Positions 7,535-17,544 are shown, counted from the stretch's first letter. The stretch is 64,000 nt of DNA from Crenobacter intestini (GCF_004919095.1 NZ_STGJ01000012.1:61793-125792), one strand, 5' to 3'. Numbers and translations are program-made. The notes: generated from the sequence alone by a model not told the origin.

Positions 7535-8923
7535 TCAGTTGCTGCAGGTGCCCTGCGCGACGCAGGGGTCTAGCACCTTCAGGCGGGTCCAGTCGACGCC
7601 GTCTTTCAGTGGGAAACGGTACTGGTTGCCCGCGTTCGGGATGCCCTGCAATTGGGCAAATGTGATCAGCGGTTGCGGGTAGCCGAGGCTGACATAAGTC
7701 TGCCCGGATTCGACCTGTATGGCCCAGCGCGGCCCGGATGGGCCGCCGGTGTCGCCGACGAACATGCCGTAGGTCGCCATCGCGCGCAGAATGGTCTTTT
7801 TCCAGTCAGGCACCGGCAGTGCGTTGATCTCGGCGAGGCTGTAGTCGAGGTAGAAGTGGGTACCGTTGGGGATGCCCGGGTCGCCGGGGCAGATGTACGC
7901 GCCCTGAATCGCCGGCCAGACGAAGGTGCTGGCCGAGCAGTTGACTATGGCATATAGCGCATGGTTGATCTGGCCGCCGACCAGTTCCTGAGCGCGGATG
8001 ATGCCGGCCAGCAGGCTGTAGCCGGCGGCGGTGCCGCCGGTCGCGTAGCCGGGCGAGCCGATGCCCTGGCTGGTGATCGCGCGCTGGCCACCGGAGCCTG
8101 CCTTGAGCACGCCGCCGCCGGCGGGCTTCTGGGTGACGTTCCAGAAACTGTACACCATGCCGTTGCTTTGGTCGGCCACCGTGAGCGAGTGGTCGAGGCC
8201 GCCGGCGGGCTTGGCCGCGTCCGGGATGCGGATCTTGCTTCCTTCGGGCAGGGTGAACGGCCCCCAGTTGGTCGTGTATTCGACGGTGAACTCGGGGTCG
8301 GTCGGGCTCGAGTAGTAGGTCGGGTGGCCGTAGTCGTTCTGCGGTCCAACCGTGACGTCGATCACCTGCAGGTCGTTGGGGGTGCCGGTACCGCTGTTCA
8401 GCCAGGCAACCAGTTGCGCGGAATTGGCGACGAGCTTGGGGTTGGCCGGGATAGGCTTGTTGAACGGGCTGTCGTCGCTGAACGGCCGCCAGCAGGCTGC
8501 CGGCCATTTGCCCGGGCCGAAGGTGCCCCACTTGCTGTCACAGGTGGGCGGCTGGACGCTGGTCTTGAAGTAGTCGGCGAGGAAGCTGTAGAAGGCTGCG
8601 TAGAAATTGGTGGCGTCCTGGTTCAGGCTCGAGCTGGCGGAGGCGTTCAGGGCCGGAGTGATCGAGAAGTTCGTCCCGCCGGTACTGAACAGGGCGCCGG
8701 GTCTGACGGCGGTGACGGTAAACGGGTTGGTGGTGGTCGTGCCGTTGCCGGTCAGTTGGGTTGTGGTCGTGCCGCCCGACGCGCTCTGGCCGGACGTCTT
8801 GATTTCGATGCTGCTGGGGATGTCCCCGGTGCCGGAACCCAGGCAGCCCGCGAGGCTGAGGCAGCCCAGCGCGAGCAGGGACAGGTTCCGGATAGGGGGG
8901 GGGAGGCTGGGCGCATTATGCAT
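7535..8923 (-). CDS. Uncharacterised secreted lipoprotein
   Basis: The 462-residue precursor has a lipoprotein signal ending in LAGC at about residue 27, so it should be anchored in an envelope membrane. A Thr/Ser/Gly-rich low-complexity linker (about 30-95) follows, then a folded domain. I recall a widespread family of uncharacterised exported proteins with similar blocks: SPFNKPIPANP, GQINHALYA, a FVWPA segment, and ILRAMATYGMFVGD. No catalytic signature is evident, and four cysteines in the mature part may form disulfides. The ATG at 8923 has AGGAG upstream and begins exactly at the signal peptide, so I prefer it over an in-frame start 33 bases earlier. A GC hairpin without a T-run lies after the stop (7499-7525). 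Confidence 0.75.
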   Translation of the reverse strand: MHNAPSLPPPIRNLSLLALGCLSLAGCLGSGTGDIPSSIEIKTSGQSASGGTTTTQLTGNGTTTTNPFTVTAVRPGALFSTGGTNFSITPALNASASSSLNQDATNFYAAFYSFLADYFKTSVQPPTCDSKWGTFGPGKWPAACWRPFSDDSPFNKPIPANPKLVANSAQLVAWLNSGTGTPNDLQVIDVTVGPQNDYGHPTYYSSPTDPEFTVEYTTNWGPFTLPEGSKIRIPDAAKPAGGLDHSLTVADQSNGMVYSFWNVTQKPAGGGVLKAGSGGQRAITSQGIGSPGYATGGTAAGYSLLAGIIRAQELVGGQINHALYAIVNCSASTFVWPAIQGAYICPGDPGIPNGTHFYLDYSLAEINALPVPDWKKTILRAMATYGMFVGDTGGPSGPRWAIQVESGQTYVSLGYPQPLITFAQLQGIPNAGNQYRFPLKDGVDWTRLKVLDPCVAQGTCSN

Positions 8924-9006
8924 GATGGTCTCCTGTGAAACATGGGTGTTGCCCATCTGCTATAGACACCCATAAGCCATCAGGAGGAATTATTGCGCCG
9001 GAATGC

Positions 9007-10329
9007 TCAGGCCGGGTCTGTCTCCGTCTTTGCCGCCGTGCACAGCTGTTCGCGGCTGAAACTGACGCTGAAACTGCTGCCTTGGTCGGGCTTGCTCTCT
9101 ACGTCGAGGCGCGCGCGGTGGCGCGCCAGCACATGCTTGACGATGGCGAGACCGAGTCCGGTGCCGCCACTGGCGCGCGAGCGGCCGCGGTCGACCCGGT
9201 AGAAGCGCTCGGTCAGGCGCGGGATATGCTCGCGCGGGATGCCGATGCCGGTGTCGGTGACGGTGAAGCGCCCGCCGTCGGGGCCGGCGCGCCACGCGAG
9301 CGTGATGCGGCCGCCCTCCGGCGTGTAGCGCACCGCGTTCGACACCAGGTTGCCGAACGCCGAGTGCAATTCGAACGGGTTGCCCCACAGCGCGTCGGGT
9401 GCGGCGTCGAGTACCTCGACGCGGTGGCGGCCCTGCGACAGGCCTTCGGCCTCGACGCGCAAGGTGTTCATCAGTGCAGCCATGTCGACGCGTTCGAGTT
9501 CGGTCTGCCTCGGTTCGTTCTCCAGCCGGGATAGCGCCAGCAGGTCCTCGACCAGCCGCTGCATGCGGCGCGACTGTTCGAGCATCATCGGCAGGAACTG
9601 GCGCAGCGTGGCGTCGTCGACATGGTCCATGTCGGACAGCGTCTCGATAAAGCCGCCGACCACGGTCAGCGGCGTGCGCAATTCGTGCGAGACGTTGGCG
9701 ACGAAGTCGCGGTGCACGGTCTGCACGCGCTCGAGCTGGGTGATGTCGCGCGACAGCAGCAGCTTGCGCGACAAATCGAACGGCACCAGCTGGATCGACA
9801 GCACGCGTTCGCGCGCGTGGCCGGTGACCAGCGTCAGCGGCTGGTTGAAGCGGCCGGCGGCGAGGTAGCCGTGGAACGCCGGGTGGCGGATCAGGTTGAG
9901 CACCTGGCTGCCGGTGTCGCGCTTGCGGTCGAGGCCGAAATGCTCGACCGCCATCGGGTTCATCCACTCGATGCGCTCGTGTTCGTCGAGCACCAGCACG
10001 CCGTCCGGCATCGCCTCGCCCGCGCTGGTGAAGCGCTCGAGCGTACCGGCGAGCTTCTTGCGCCCTTCATGCTGCTTGCGCGCCTGGCGGTACAGCCCCA
10101 TGAACACCGCGTGCCACGAGCCGTAGCCCTCGGGCATGTGGTAGGGGCTGGGGTGCTGCATCCACGCGATCAGCCGCGCGACATGCCACAGGTGAAAGCC
10201 CAGCCAGAGCAGGGTGGCGGCGAGCGCGGCGGCCAGCGCGGCGGCCGCGCCGAAGGCGAGCGCCAGCGCCAGCGCGGCCAGCGTGATGAAGACGGCGATC
10301 GACAGCGATCGTTGGACGAATTCCCGCAA
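9007..10329 (-). CDS. phoR: Phosphate regulon sensor histidine kinase PhoR
   Basis: PhoR senses phosphate status through the Pst system and phosphorylates PhoB. The protein has two N-terminal membrane helices, a PAS domain (MPDGVLVLDE... start), an H-box FVANVSHELRTPL with the phospho-accepting His, and a HATPase domain with N, G1 (DTGIGI) and G2 (GGTGLGLAI) boxes. I place the start at the TTG at 10329, five bases after a GAGG and just past the phoB stop. A GTG at 10368, overlapping phoB, is the alternative but has no visible ribosome site. It forms a phoB-phoR operon. Confidence 0.93.
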   Translation of the reverse strand: MREFVQRSLSIAVFITLAALALALAFGAAAALAAALAATLLWLGFHLWHVARLIAWMQHPSPYHMPEGYGSWHAVFMGLYRQARKQHEGRKKLAGTLERFTSAGEAMPDGVLVLDEHERIEWMNPMAVEHFGLDRKRDTGSQVLNLIRHPAFHGYLAAGRFNQPLTLVTGHARERVLSIQLVPFDLSRKLLLSRDITQLERVQTVHRDFVANVSHELRTPLTVVGGFIETLSDMDHVDDATLRQFLPMMLEQSRRMQRLVEDLLALSRLENEPRQTELERVDMAALMNTLRVEAEGLSQGRHRVEVLDAAPDALWGNPFELHSAFGNLVSNAVRYTPEGGRITLAWRAGPDGGRFTVTDTGIGIPREHIPRLTERFYRVDRGRSRASGGTGLGLAIVKHVLARHRARLDVESKPDQGSSFSVSFSREQLCTAAKTETDPA

Positions 10330-10336
10330 GCTAACC

Positions 10337-11026
10337 TCAGGCTTCCTTGGAGAAACGGTAGCCGGCACCGCGCACGGTCTGCACCAGCGCGTCGTGGCTG
10401 GTGGCTTCCAGCGCGCTGCGCAGGCGGCGGATATGCACGTCGACCGTGCGCTCCTCGACGAACACGTGGTCGCCCCACACCTGGTCGAGCAGCTGGGTGC
10501 GCGAATGCACGCGTTCGGGGTGGGTCATGAAGAAGTGCAGCAGGCGGAACTCGGTCGGGCCCAAGTCGAGCGGCTGGCCGCCGACGCTGACGCGGTGGGT
10601 GACCGGATCCAGCCTGAGGCCGTTCACCTCGACCGCGTCGTCGGTCATCTGCGGCGCGCGCCGGCGCAGCACCGCCTTGATGCGGGCGAGCAGCTCGCGC
10701 GGCGAGAACGGCTTGGTGATGTAGTCGTCGGCGCCGGTCTCCAGCCCGACCACCTTGTCCTGTTCGTCCGAGCGCGCGGTCAGCATGATGATCGGGATCT
10801 GCCGGGTGCGCTCGTCGCCGCGCAGGCGGCGCGCGATATCGACGCCGGACGCGCCGGGCAGCATCCAGTCGAGCAGGATCAGGTCGGGCAGCGCGCTGTT
10901 GATCAGCGTATGCGCGGCCTCGGCGCTGCCTGCGCGCAGCACGTGGTGACCGGCCTGGGTCAGGTTGAAGGCGATCAGTTCCTGGATCGCCGGCTCGTCT
11001 TCGACGAGCAGGATATTGGCTGGCAT
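10337..11026 (-). CDS. phoB: Phosphate regulon response regulator PhoB
   Basis: The 229-residue OmpR-family regulator has a receiver domain with the acidic pair near residues 9-11, phospho-acceptor Asp53 (LLDWMLPG) and Lys near 105 (YITKPF). A winged-helix domain follows, with [12 protein letters not shown] and [11 protein letters not shown] recognition segments. It activates genes for phosphate uptake and use by binding Pho boxes, and one lies upstream of its own gene, consistent with autoregulation. phoR follows directly. Confidence 0.97.
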   Translation of the reverse strand: MPANILLVEDEPAIQELIAFNLTQAGHHVLRAGSAEAAHTLINSALPDLILLDWMLPGASGVDIARRLRGDERTRQIPIIMLTARSDEQDKVVGLETGADDYITKPFSPRELLARIKAVLRRRAPQMTDDAVEVNGLRLDPVTHRVSVGGQPLDLGPTEFRLLHFFMTHPERVHSRTQLLDQVWGDHVFVEERTVDVHIRRLRSALEATSHDALVQTVRGAGYRFSKEA

Positions 11027-11074
11027 GTGCGAGACGTTCCCGTTCTATGGTCAGCGCAAGGATAAGGACGGGGC

Positions 11075-11092
11075 ATTACAGAAAGATGACAG
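11075..11092 (-). promoter_or_regulatory. Pho box upstream of phoBR
   Basis: On the minus strand this reads CTGTCATCTTTCTGTAAT, two CTGTNA half-sites 11 bases apart, matching the PhoB consensus. A further CTGTC half-site lies about 17 bases upstream (11105-11109). It is 49 bases before the phoB start, as expected for autoactivation. Confidence 0.8.
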
Positions 11093-11135
11093 TTTGACGC
11101 AAAGGACAGCCGGGGGAAACCTGCCCGTTTTTATA

Positions 11136-11990
11136 TCAGCGCCCGCCGCCTTCCATTCGGGCGGCCTCCCACAGCTGGATCGCCTGCTTGCGCTCGCCGC
11201 CCCAGCGGTACTGGCCAACCTCGCCGCCTTCGCGGATCACCCGGTGGCAGGGAATCAGGTAGCCGAGGTCGTTGGCGGCGAGCGCGCTGCCGACGGCGCG
11301 GGCCGCGCGCGGCGCTCCGGCCATGCCTGCCAGCTGGCGGTAGGAGACGAGCCGGCCGCAGCCGGTGTCAAGCAGCGCTTCCCATACCTTGAGCTGGAAG
11401 TTGCTGCCCTTGAGCAGCAGGGGTAGCGGGGCGCCGGGCGTGGCCGGCGCGAACACGCGCTCGAGCCAGACGCGGGCGGCCGCGTCGTCACGCCAAAGCG
11501 CTGCCCGCGGCCACGCGGTGGCGAGGCGGGCCTCGAGTTCGGCCCGCGGCGCGCCGGAGAAGGCCAGGTGGCAGACGCCGCGGGCCGTCCAGCCGATCAG
11601 CGCGTCGCCGAACGGCGACGGCCCCCAGCCGTAGCCGACGGTGACGCCGTCTCCGCCCGTGCGGATTTCGCCCGGCGTCATCGCCTCGCAGGTGACCATA
11701 AGGTCGTGCAGGCGGCTGCCGCTGGTGAAGCCCAGCGCGTGGGTGACGCTCAGCGTGTCCTGCGACGCGGCAAGCGCCGCGAGCGCGTGCTGCTTGCTCA
11801 GGTATTGCAAGAAGCGCTTGGGCGAGACGCCGGCCCATTCGCCAAACACCCGCTGCAGGTGGCAGGGGCTCATGTGCACCGCGCGGGCGAGCTCTTCCAG
11901 TGTCGGCTGTTCGTGCGCGTGCGCGCGCAGGTGGCGAATCGCCGCCTCGACCAGGGCGTAGTGGCGGGCGGCGGTGTCTGGGACGGGCAT
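11136..11990 (-). CDS. Ada-like AraC regulator/O6-methylguanine-DNA methyltransferase
   Basis: The 284-residue protein joins an AraC-type helix-turn-helix (about 15-105, with GVSPKRFLQYL) to an alkyltransferase domain. Cys248 in the PCHRVI motif accepts the alkyl group from O6-alkylguanine or O4-alkylthymine. The N-terminal zinc-cysteine domain of E. coli Ada, which senses methylphosphotriesters, is missing, so induction cannot work by the classical Ada switch. It is an independent gene downstream of, and reading away from, the Pho box. It could be a suicidal repair enzyme that also regulates, or a repair enzyme that has kept only DNA binding. Confidence 0.9.
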   Translation of the reverse strand: MPVPDTAARHYALVEAAIRHLRAHAHEQPTLEELARAVHMSPCHLQRVFGEWAGVSPKRFLQYLSKQHALAALAASQDTLSVTHALGFTSGSRLHDLMVTCEAMTPGEIRTGGDGVTVGYGWGPSPFGDALIGWTARGVCHLAFSGAPRAELEARLATAWPRAALWRDDAAARVWLERVFAPATPGAPLPLLLKGSNFQLKVWEALLDTGCGRLVSYRQLAGMAGAPRAARAVGSALAANDLGYLIPCHRVIREGGEVGQYRWGGERKQAIQLWEAARMEGGGR

Positions 11991-12115
11991 GGCGGTGTCC
12001 GGCTACGGGGATGCCCCGACCATAGGGGGCGGCCGGCGGGCGGGCAAGCCGATTCTTGCGAAGATGCGCGGAAGGGCGCGGGAAGGCCGGGGGCGGGCGC
12101 CCCCGGCCTGACGGC

Positions 12116-13540
12116 TTAGTGCTTGATCATCACGTGGCGGGCGACGCTGTAGTCTTCCAGCGCGTACACCGACATGTCCTTGCCGTAGCCGGACTGCTTG
12201 AGCCCGCCGTGCGGCATCTCGCTGACCAGCATGAAGTGGGTGTTGACCCAGGTGCAGCCGTACTCGAGGCGGGCGCTGGCGTCCATCGCGCGGCCGATGT
12301 TCTGCGTCCACACGCTGGAGGCGAGGCCGTAGTCGGAATCGTTCGCCCACGCGATCACGTCGTCGTTGTCGCCAAACGGCGTCAGGCTGACCACCGGGCC
12401 GAACACCTCGCGGCGCACGATCTCGTCGTGCTGGCGCGCGCCGGCGAGCACGGTCGGCTGGAAGAACCAGCCCTCGCCCGCCGCGCGGTTGCCGCCGGTC
12501 AGGCACTCGATGTGCCGCTCGGCGCGGGCGCGCTCGACATGGGCCTCGACGCGCGCCAGGTGCTCGCGGGTGATCACCGGGCCCATCTCGACGCCCGCCT
12601 CGTGCTGGGTGCCGACCTTGATGGTCGACACCGCGCTGGCGAGGTCCGCCGCGAGGCGCTCGTACACCTTCTCGTGCACGTAGAGGCGGCAGGCGGCAGT
12701 GCAGTCCTGCCCGGCGTTGTAGAAGCCGAAGGTGCGGATGCCGTCGACCACCGCAGAAAGGTCGGCGTCGTCGTACACGATCACCGGCGCCTTGCCGCCC
12801 AGTTCAAGGTGGGTGCGCTTGACGCCGTTTTGCGCGGCGGCGAGCACGTGGTGGCCGGTGGCGACGCTGCCGGTGACCGACACCATGCGCACGCGCGCGT
12901 CGCCGATCAGCGGCGCGCCGACGGTCGCACCGCGGCCGTACACCACGTTGACAACGCCGGGCGGGAACAGTTCGGCGAGCCACTGGCAGAGCCTGAGCGT
13001 GGTCAGCGGCGTCTGCTCGGACGGCTTGAGCACCACGGTGTTGCCGGCGGCGAGCGCCGGCGCGAGCTTCCAAGCCGCCATCATCAGCGGGTAGTTCCAC
13101 GGCGCGATCGACGCGACGACGCCGATCGGGTCGCGGCGGATCATGCTGGTGTGGCCGGCCAGGTACTCGCCGGCCGCCTGGCCGTGCTGAGTGCGGCAGG
13201 CGCCGGCGAAGAAGCGGAAGGTGTCGGCGATGGCCGGGATCTCGTCGGCGAGCACCGCTGGGTACGGCTTGCCGCAGTTGTCAGACTCCAGCCGGGCGAG
13301 CTCCTCGGCGTGGGCCTCAATACGGTCTGCCAGCGCGAGCAGCACCTCGGCGCGCGCTTTGGCCTGCGTTAGCCGCCACGCGGGGAAAGCCGCCTGCGCG
13401 GCGGCGATGGCCGCGTCTATCTGCTCGGGGCTTGCCTCGGCGATGCGGGCGATTTCCTGCCCGGTCGCCGGGTTGTAGACGGACTGTGCTTCGGCGGTAC
13501 CGGCGACGCGTTCGCCGCCAATCAAGAGGGTGTATTGCAT
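12116..13540 (-). CDS. patD: 4-aminobutyraldehyde (gamma-aminobutyraldehyde) dehydrogenase
   Basis: The NAD-dependent aldehyde dehydrogenase oxidises 4-aminobutanal from putrescine breakdown to GABA. At 474 residues it has exactly the length of E. coli PatD (YdcW). Catalytic residues are visible: the general base Glu246 (LELGGK), nucleophile Cys280 (GQDC) and Asn149 (PWNY). It is the last gene of an operon whose order ydcS-T-U-V-patD matches E. coli, which strongly supports the substrate. A strong GC hairpin (12084-12109) without a T-run follows the stop. Confidence 0.93.
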   Translation of the reverse strand: MQYTLLIGGERVAGTAEAQSVYNPATGQEIARIAEASPEQIDAAIAAAQAAFPAWRLTQAKARAEVLLALADRIEAHAEELARLESDNCGKPYPAVLADEIPAIADTFRFFAGACRTQHGQAAGEYLAGHTSMIRRDPIGVVASIAPWNYPLMMAAWKLAPALAAGNTVVLKPSEQTPLTTLRLCQWLAELFPPGVVNVVYGRGATVGAPLIGDARVRMVSVTGSVATGHHVLAAAQNGVKRTHLELGGKAPVIVYDDADLSAVVDGIRTFGFYNAGQDCTAACRLYVHEKVYERLAADLASAVSTIKVGTQHEAGVEMGPVITREHLARVEAHVERARAERHIECLTGGNRAAGEGWFFQPTVLAGARQHDEIVRREVFGPVVSLTPFGDNDDVIAWANDSDYGLASSVWTQNIGRAMDASARLEYGCTWVNTHFMLVSEMPHGGLKQSGYGKDMSVYALEDYSVARHVMIKH

Positions 13541-13568
13541 GCGAGGCTCTCCGCGGGTGGAAACTGGG

Positions 13569-14375
13569 TCATTTGCCGCTGCCGGCGGTGTCGGTGGTGT
13601 CGCGCGTCAGGTACCACGCGCCGAGGATGGGCAGGGTGGTCACCGCCATCACCAGCATGGCGACCACGTTGGTCACCGGCACGTCGCGCGGGCGGCCGAG
13701 CTGGTTGAGCATCCAGATCGGCAGCGTCACTTCGTGGCCGGCGGTGAAGGTGGTGACGATGATCTCGTCGAACGACAGTGCGAACGCCAGCATGCCGCCG
13801 GCCAGCAGCGAGGTTGCCAACGACGGCAGCACCACATGGCGGAAGGTCTGGAAGCTGTCTGCGCCCAGGTCCATCGACGCCTCGATCAGCGAGCCGGGCA
13901 GGCGCCTGAGCCGCGCGACGACGTTGTTGTAGACGATGACCACGCAGAAGGTCGCGTGGCCGACCACGATGGTCAGCATGCCGGGTTCGAGCGCAGCGAC
14001 CTTGAACGCGTTGAGCAGCGCGATACCGGTGATGATGCCCGGCAGCGCGATCGGCAGGATCAAGAGCAGCGTGATGCCGTTCTTGCCGAAGAAGTCGCGC
14101 CGGGACAGCGCGAGCGCGGCGAGCGTGCCCAGCACCAGCGCAAGCAGCGTCGCCTGCGCGGCGACCTTCAGCGAGACGGTGATCGCGTCGAAGATGTCCT
14201 GGCGGGCGAAGGCCTCGGCGAACCAGTGAAGGGTGAAACCCTGCAGCGGGAAGGAGAACGCGCTCTCCTCGGTGTTGAACGCGTAGGCGAAGATCACCAG
14301 GATCGGGAAGTGCAGGAAGGCGAGGCCGCCGTAGGCGGCCAGGCGCAGGGCCCAGGGGCTGCGTTCAGAGTGCAT
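13569..14375 (-). CDS. ydcV: ABC transporter permease, YdcV/PotI type
   Basis: The 268-residue inner-membrane permease has six helices and the EAA loop ([20 protein letters not shown]) that contacts the ATPase. It is the second permease of the spermidine/putrescine-type importer. The gene overlaps ydcU by 11 bases, implying translational coupling, and patD begins 28 bases after it. The substrate is inferred from the PatD context and the YdcS-type binding protein. Confidence 0.93.
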   Translation of the reverse strand: MHSERSPWALRLAAYGGLAFLHFPILVIFAYAFNTEESAFSFPLQGFTLHWFAEAFARQDIFDAITVSLKVAAQATLLALVLGTLAALALSRRDFFGKNGITLLLILPIALPGIITGIALLNAFKVAALEPGMLTIVVGHATFCVVIVYNNVVARLRRLPGSLIEASMDLGADSFQTFRHVVLPSLATSLLAGGMLAFALSFDEIIVTTFTAGHEVTLPIWMLNQLGRPRDVPVTNVVAMLVMAVTTLPILGAWYLTRDTTDTAGSGK

Positions 14376-15318
14376 CGAAGGCTCCCGTGCGTTTGGCGAG
14401 GGTCAGGTAGACGCCGATCAGCACGATGGGCACCACGGTAAACGCTGCGGCCATCGGCATGTTGCCGATCGAGCCTTGCATGCTGTACACCATGTTGCCG
14501 ATGTAGAAGCCGGACGGGCCGATCAGCTGCGGGATGATGTAGTCGCCCAGCGTCAGCGAGAAGGTGAAGATCGACCCGGCGACCACGCCCGGCACCGCCA
14601 TCGGCAGCACGATATGGACGAAGGTCTGCCACGGCCGCGCGCCGAGGTCGGACGAGGCGGCAAGCAGGTTGTCCGGGATGCGCTCGAGCGCGGCCTGGAT
14701 CGGCAGGATCATGAACGGCAGCCAGGTGTAGACGAATACCCAGAAGCGGCCGAAGTTGGACGTCGACAGCGTGCTACCGCCGATGCCCGGCAGCGTCAGC
14801 ATCCATTCGTAGGCCGGGGTCAGCCCCAGCTTTTCGATCAGCCACCAGCTGATGCCGCCCTTGGCCAACAGCACCGTCCACGCGTACACCTTGACGAGGT
14901 AGCTTGCCCACATCGGCAGCATCACCGCCACGTAGAAGAACGCCTTCTCGCTGCCTTTGGCGTAGCGCGCCATGTAGTAGGCGAGCGGGAAGGCCAAGAG
15001 CGCGCTCATCGCCGACACCGCGAGCGCCATCGACACCGTGCGCAGCACGATGTCGAGGTTGGCGGCGTCCAGCAGCGCACGGTAGTTGGCCAGCGTCCAC
15101 TCCGGCGTCACCTGCATGGTGAAGTCGTCGAAGGTGTAGAAACTCTGCGCGATCAGCGTCAACAGCGAGCCCAGGTACACCACGCCGAACCACAAGAGTG
15201 GCGGAGTCAGCAGCAACAGCAGTGCAAGGGTGGAGCGGCGGTACAGCAGCGCCGAGACGCGGCGCGCGAGCGACTTGTGGGCGGCCGTCGTGGAGTGTGG
15301 GATGGCCATGCTACTCAT
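14365..15318 (-). CDS. ydcU: ABC transporter permease, YdcU/PotH type
   Basis: The 317-residue permease has a cytoplasmic N-terminus, six helices and an EAA loop near [20 protein letters not shown]. Together with YdcV it should form the membrane channel of the polyamine-type importer. Its ATG overlaps the stop of ydcT by four bases (ATGA), and its end overlaps ydcV. Confidence 0.93.
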   Translation of the reverse strand: MSSMAIPHSTTAAHKSLARRVSALLYRRSTLALLLLLTPPLLWFGVVYLGSLLTLIAQSFYTFDDFTMQVTPEWTLANYRALLDAANLDIVLRTVSMALAVSAMSALLAFPLAYYMARYAKGSEKAFFYVAVMLPMWASYLVKVYAWTVLLAKGGISWWLIEKLGLTPAYEWMLTLPGIGGSTLSTSNFGRFWVFVYTWLPFMILPIQAALERIPDNLLAASSDLGARPWQTFVHIVLPMAVPGVVAGSIFTFSLTLGDYIIPQLIGPSGFYIGNMVYSMQGSIGNMPMAAAFTVVPIVLIGVYLTLAKRTGAFDAL

Positions 15319-16316
15319 GCCGCCTCCAGGAGCCAGTGCGCGGCATCACCTTCCCACGCAAGCTCGACCTCGGTGCCGACCTCGGGCATCTGCAGCGCGT
15401 AGCTGGGCAACTGCGCCCACAGGCGCTGGCCGGCGACCTCTACTTCGACTCGGTTGACCGGCCCGAGGAAGGCGACTTCGCGCACCACGCCGCGCACGCT
15501 GATGGCACCGTCGAAGCGCCCCAGCCGGATGCGCTCGGGGCGGATCGCGAACGCACCTTTTCGGCCGGTGAGCCGCTCGGCCAACTCGCCGTCGACCACG
15601 TTGCTGGTGCCGACAAAATCGGCGACGAAGCGGCTGGCCGGCTGGCTGTACAAGGCTTGCGGGGTGTCGACCTGCTCGATGCGGCCTTTGGCGAATACGG
15701 CGACGCGGTCGGACATCGACAGCGCTTCGGACTGGTCATGGGTGACGAACACGAAGGTGATGCCGAGCTGGCGCTGCAGCGCCTTCAGCTCTCCCTGCAT
15801 CTGTTCGCGTAGTTTCAGGTCGAGCGCGCCCAGGGGTTCGTCGAGCAGCAGTACGCGCGGTCGGCCGACGATGGCGCGCGCGAGCGCGACGCGCTGGCGC
15901 TGGCCGCCGGAGAGCTGGCCGGGCTTGCGTGAACCGAAACCGTCGAGCGCGACCATGGCCAGTGCCTCTTCGGCGCGCGCGTAGCGCTCGCGCTTGGCGA
16001 CGCCCTTGATCATCAGCGGGTAGGCGACGTTTTCCAGCACGTTCATGGTCGGGAACAGCGCGTAATCCTGGAACACGGTGTTCACGTTGCGCTCGAACGG
16101 GGCCAGGCGGCTGGCGTCGACGCCGTCGATCAGCACGCGGCCGCTGGTCGGTAGCTCGAAGCCGGCGATCAGGCGCAAACAGGTGGTCTTGCCCGAGCCG
16201 GACGGCCCGAGCATGGAGAAGAACTCGCCTTCGCGGATGGCGAGGCTGACATGGTCGACGGCGTTGACCGCGCCATAGCTGCGGCAGACGCGGTCGAATT
16301 CGACGGCGTGTTTCAT
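15315..16316 (-). CDS. ydcT: ABC transporter ATP-binding protein, YdcT/PotA type
   Basis: The 333-residue ATPase powers the importer. The nucleotide-binding domain shows Walker A GPSGSGKTT (about 38-46), signature LSGGQRQRVALA, Walker B VLLLDEPLGALD and a switch His in FVTHDQSEA. A C-terminal TOBE domain (about 260-333) follows, as in PotA. It lies 82 bases after ydcS and overlaps ydcU. Confidence 0.95.
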   Translation of the reverse strand: MKHAVEFDRVCRSYGAVNAVDHVSLAIREGEFFSMLGPSGSGKTTCLRLIAGFELPTSGRVLIDGVDASRLAPFERNVNTVFQDYALFPTMNVLENVAYPLMIKGVAKRERYARAEEALAMVALDGFGSRKPGQLSGGQRQRVALARAIVGRPRVLLLDEPLGALDLKLREQMQGELKALQRQLGITFVFVTHDQSEALSMSDRVAVFAKGRIEQVDTPQALYSQPASRFVADFVGTSNVVDGELAERLTGRKGAFAIRPERIRLGRFDGAISVRGVVREVAFLGPVNRVEVEVAGQRLWAQLPSYALQMPEVGTEVELAWEGDAAHWLLEAA

Positions 16317-16398
16317 GGATGGGCTCCGGGCTATTGTTTTGGGCGTGACAAGGCCTGCCTGGCCGGTGGGCGCAGGCAGGACGTCGTGACGGCTGGGC

Positions 16399-17544
16399 TT
16401 ATTTGCCGCCCATCACCCCTATGTAGTCCCGGGTCCAGGTGCTGTACGGCACGCAGTTGCCCTGGCTTGCGCACTTGGCGGTTGGCGTCTTCCAGAAACG
16501 GACCTTGGCGAAGTTGTCGAAGCCGTTGCTCTGGCAGAAGTTGCTGCCGCCGGGTGCCTTCTCCTTGCATGCGGCCGGGGTGACCGGGTTGGAGCCGAAC
16601 CATTCGGCGAGCGCCGACTGCAGTTTCGGGTTCAGCGAGTACTCCATCCACTTGTACGCGCACACCGGGTGCTTGGCGTCGGCGTGCAGCATGGTGGTGT
16701 CCGCCCAGCCGGTTACGCCCTCCTTCGGCACCACCGACGCGATCGGCTGTTTCTCTGCTTTCAGTGCGTTGACCTGGTAGCCCCAGGCGCTGGACGCGGC
16801 GACGCCCTCGTTCTTGAAGTCGTTCATCTGTACGGTCACGTCATGCCAGTAGCGGTGCTTGAGCGCATTTTGCTGGCGCAAGAGCTTGATCGCCTCGGCG
16901 TACTGCTTCTCGTTGAGTTCGTACGGGTCCTTGATGCCGAGGTCGGGACGCTTGCTCATCAGGTAGAGCGCGGCGTCGGCGATATAGATCGGGCCGTCGT
17001 AGGCCTGGACGCGGCCCTTGTTCGGCTTGCCGTCCGGCAGGTTCTGCGGCTCGAATACCACCGCCCACGAGGTCGGCGGGGTCTTGAACACCTTGGTGTT
17101 GTACATCAGCACGTTCGGGCCCCACTGGTAGGGCACTCCGTACGCCTCGCCGCCGACCGTGTACCACGGCGCACCCTGCAGGCGCTTGTCGACGTTCTTG
17201 TAGCTGGGGATCAGCGCGAGGTTGATCGGCTGCACCTTTTTGCCGGCGACCAAGCGTAGGCTGGCGTCGCCGGACGCGGTGACCAGGTCGTAGCCGCCCT
17301 TGTTCATCAGGCTGACCATCTCGTCCGAGGTCGCGGCGGTCTTCACGTTGACCTTGCAGCCGGTCGCCTTCTCGAACGGGGTCACCCAGTCGTAGCCCTT
17401 GTCGGTGCTGCCGTTCTCGATGTAGCCGGGCCACGCGATGATGTCGAGGCGGCCTTCGGGGGCGCCCAGCTTGGCCAAGGGCGCCGCGTGGGCGGTCAGG
17501 GTGCCGGCGATCAGGGTGCCGGCGAGCACGAGGGTCTGCTTCAT
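16399..17544 (-). CDS. ydcS: Periplasmic substrate-binding protein, YdcS type
   Basis: The 381-residue precursor has a signal peptide ending near AHA and is the same length as E. coli YdcS, with long matching blocks such as EGRLDIIAWPGYIE, AATSDEMVSLM, YDLVTASGDASLRL and YDGPIYIADAAL. It should bind putrescine or a related polyamine in the periplasm. E. coli YdcS has also been reported to have polyhydroxybutyrate synthase activity, so a second role is possible. The ATG at 17544 has GGAGAAGAGAAGAC before it; a longer frame upstream lacks a signal sequence. It is the first gene of the operon. Confidence 0.94.
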   Translation of the reverse strand: MKQTLVLAGTLIAGTLTAHAAPLAKLGAPEGRLDIIAWPGYIENGSTDKGYDWVTPFEKATGCKVNVKTAATSDEMVSLMNKGGYDLVTASGDASLRLVAGKKVQPINLALIPSYKNVDKRLQGAPWYTVGGEAYGVPYQWGPNVLMYNTKVFKTPPTSWAVVFEPQNLPDGKPNKGRVQAYDGPIYIADAALYLMSKRPDLGIKDPYELNEKQYAEAIKLLRQQNALKHRYWHDVTVQMNDFKNEGVAASSAWGYQVNALKAEKQPIASVVPKEGVTGWADTTMLHADAKHPVCAYKWMEYSLNPKLQSALAEWFGSNPVTPAACKEKAPGGSNFCQSNGFDNFAKVRFWKTPTAKCASQGNCVPYSTWTRDYIGVMGGK

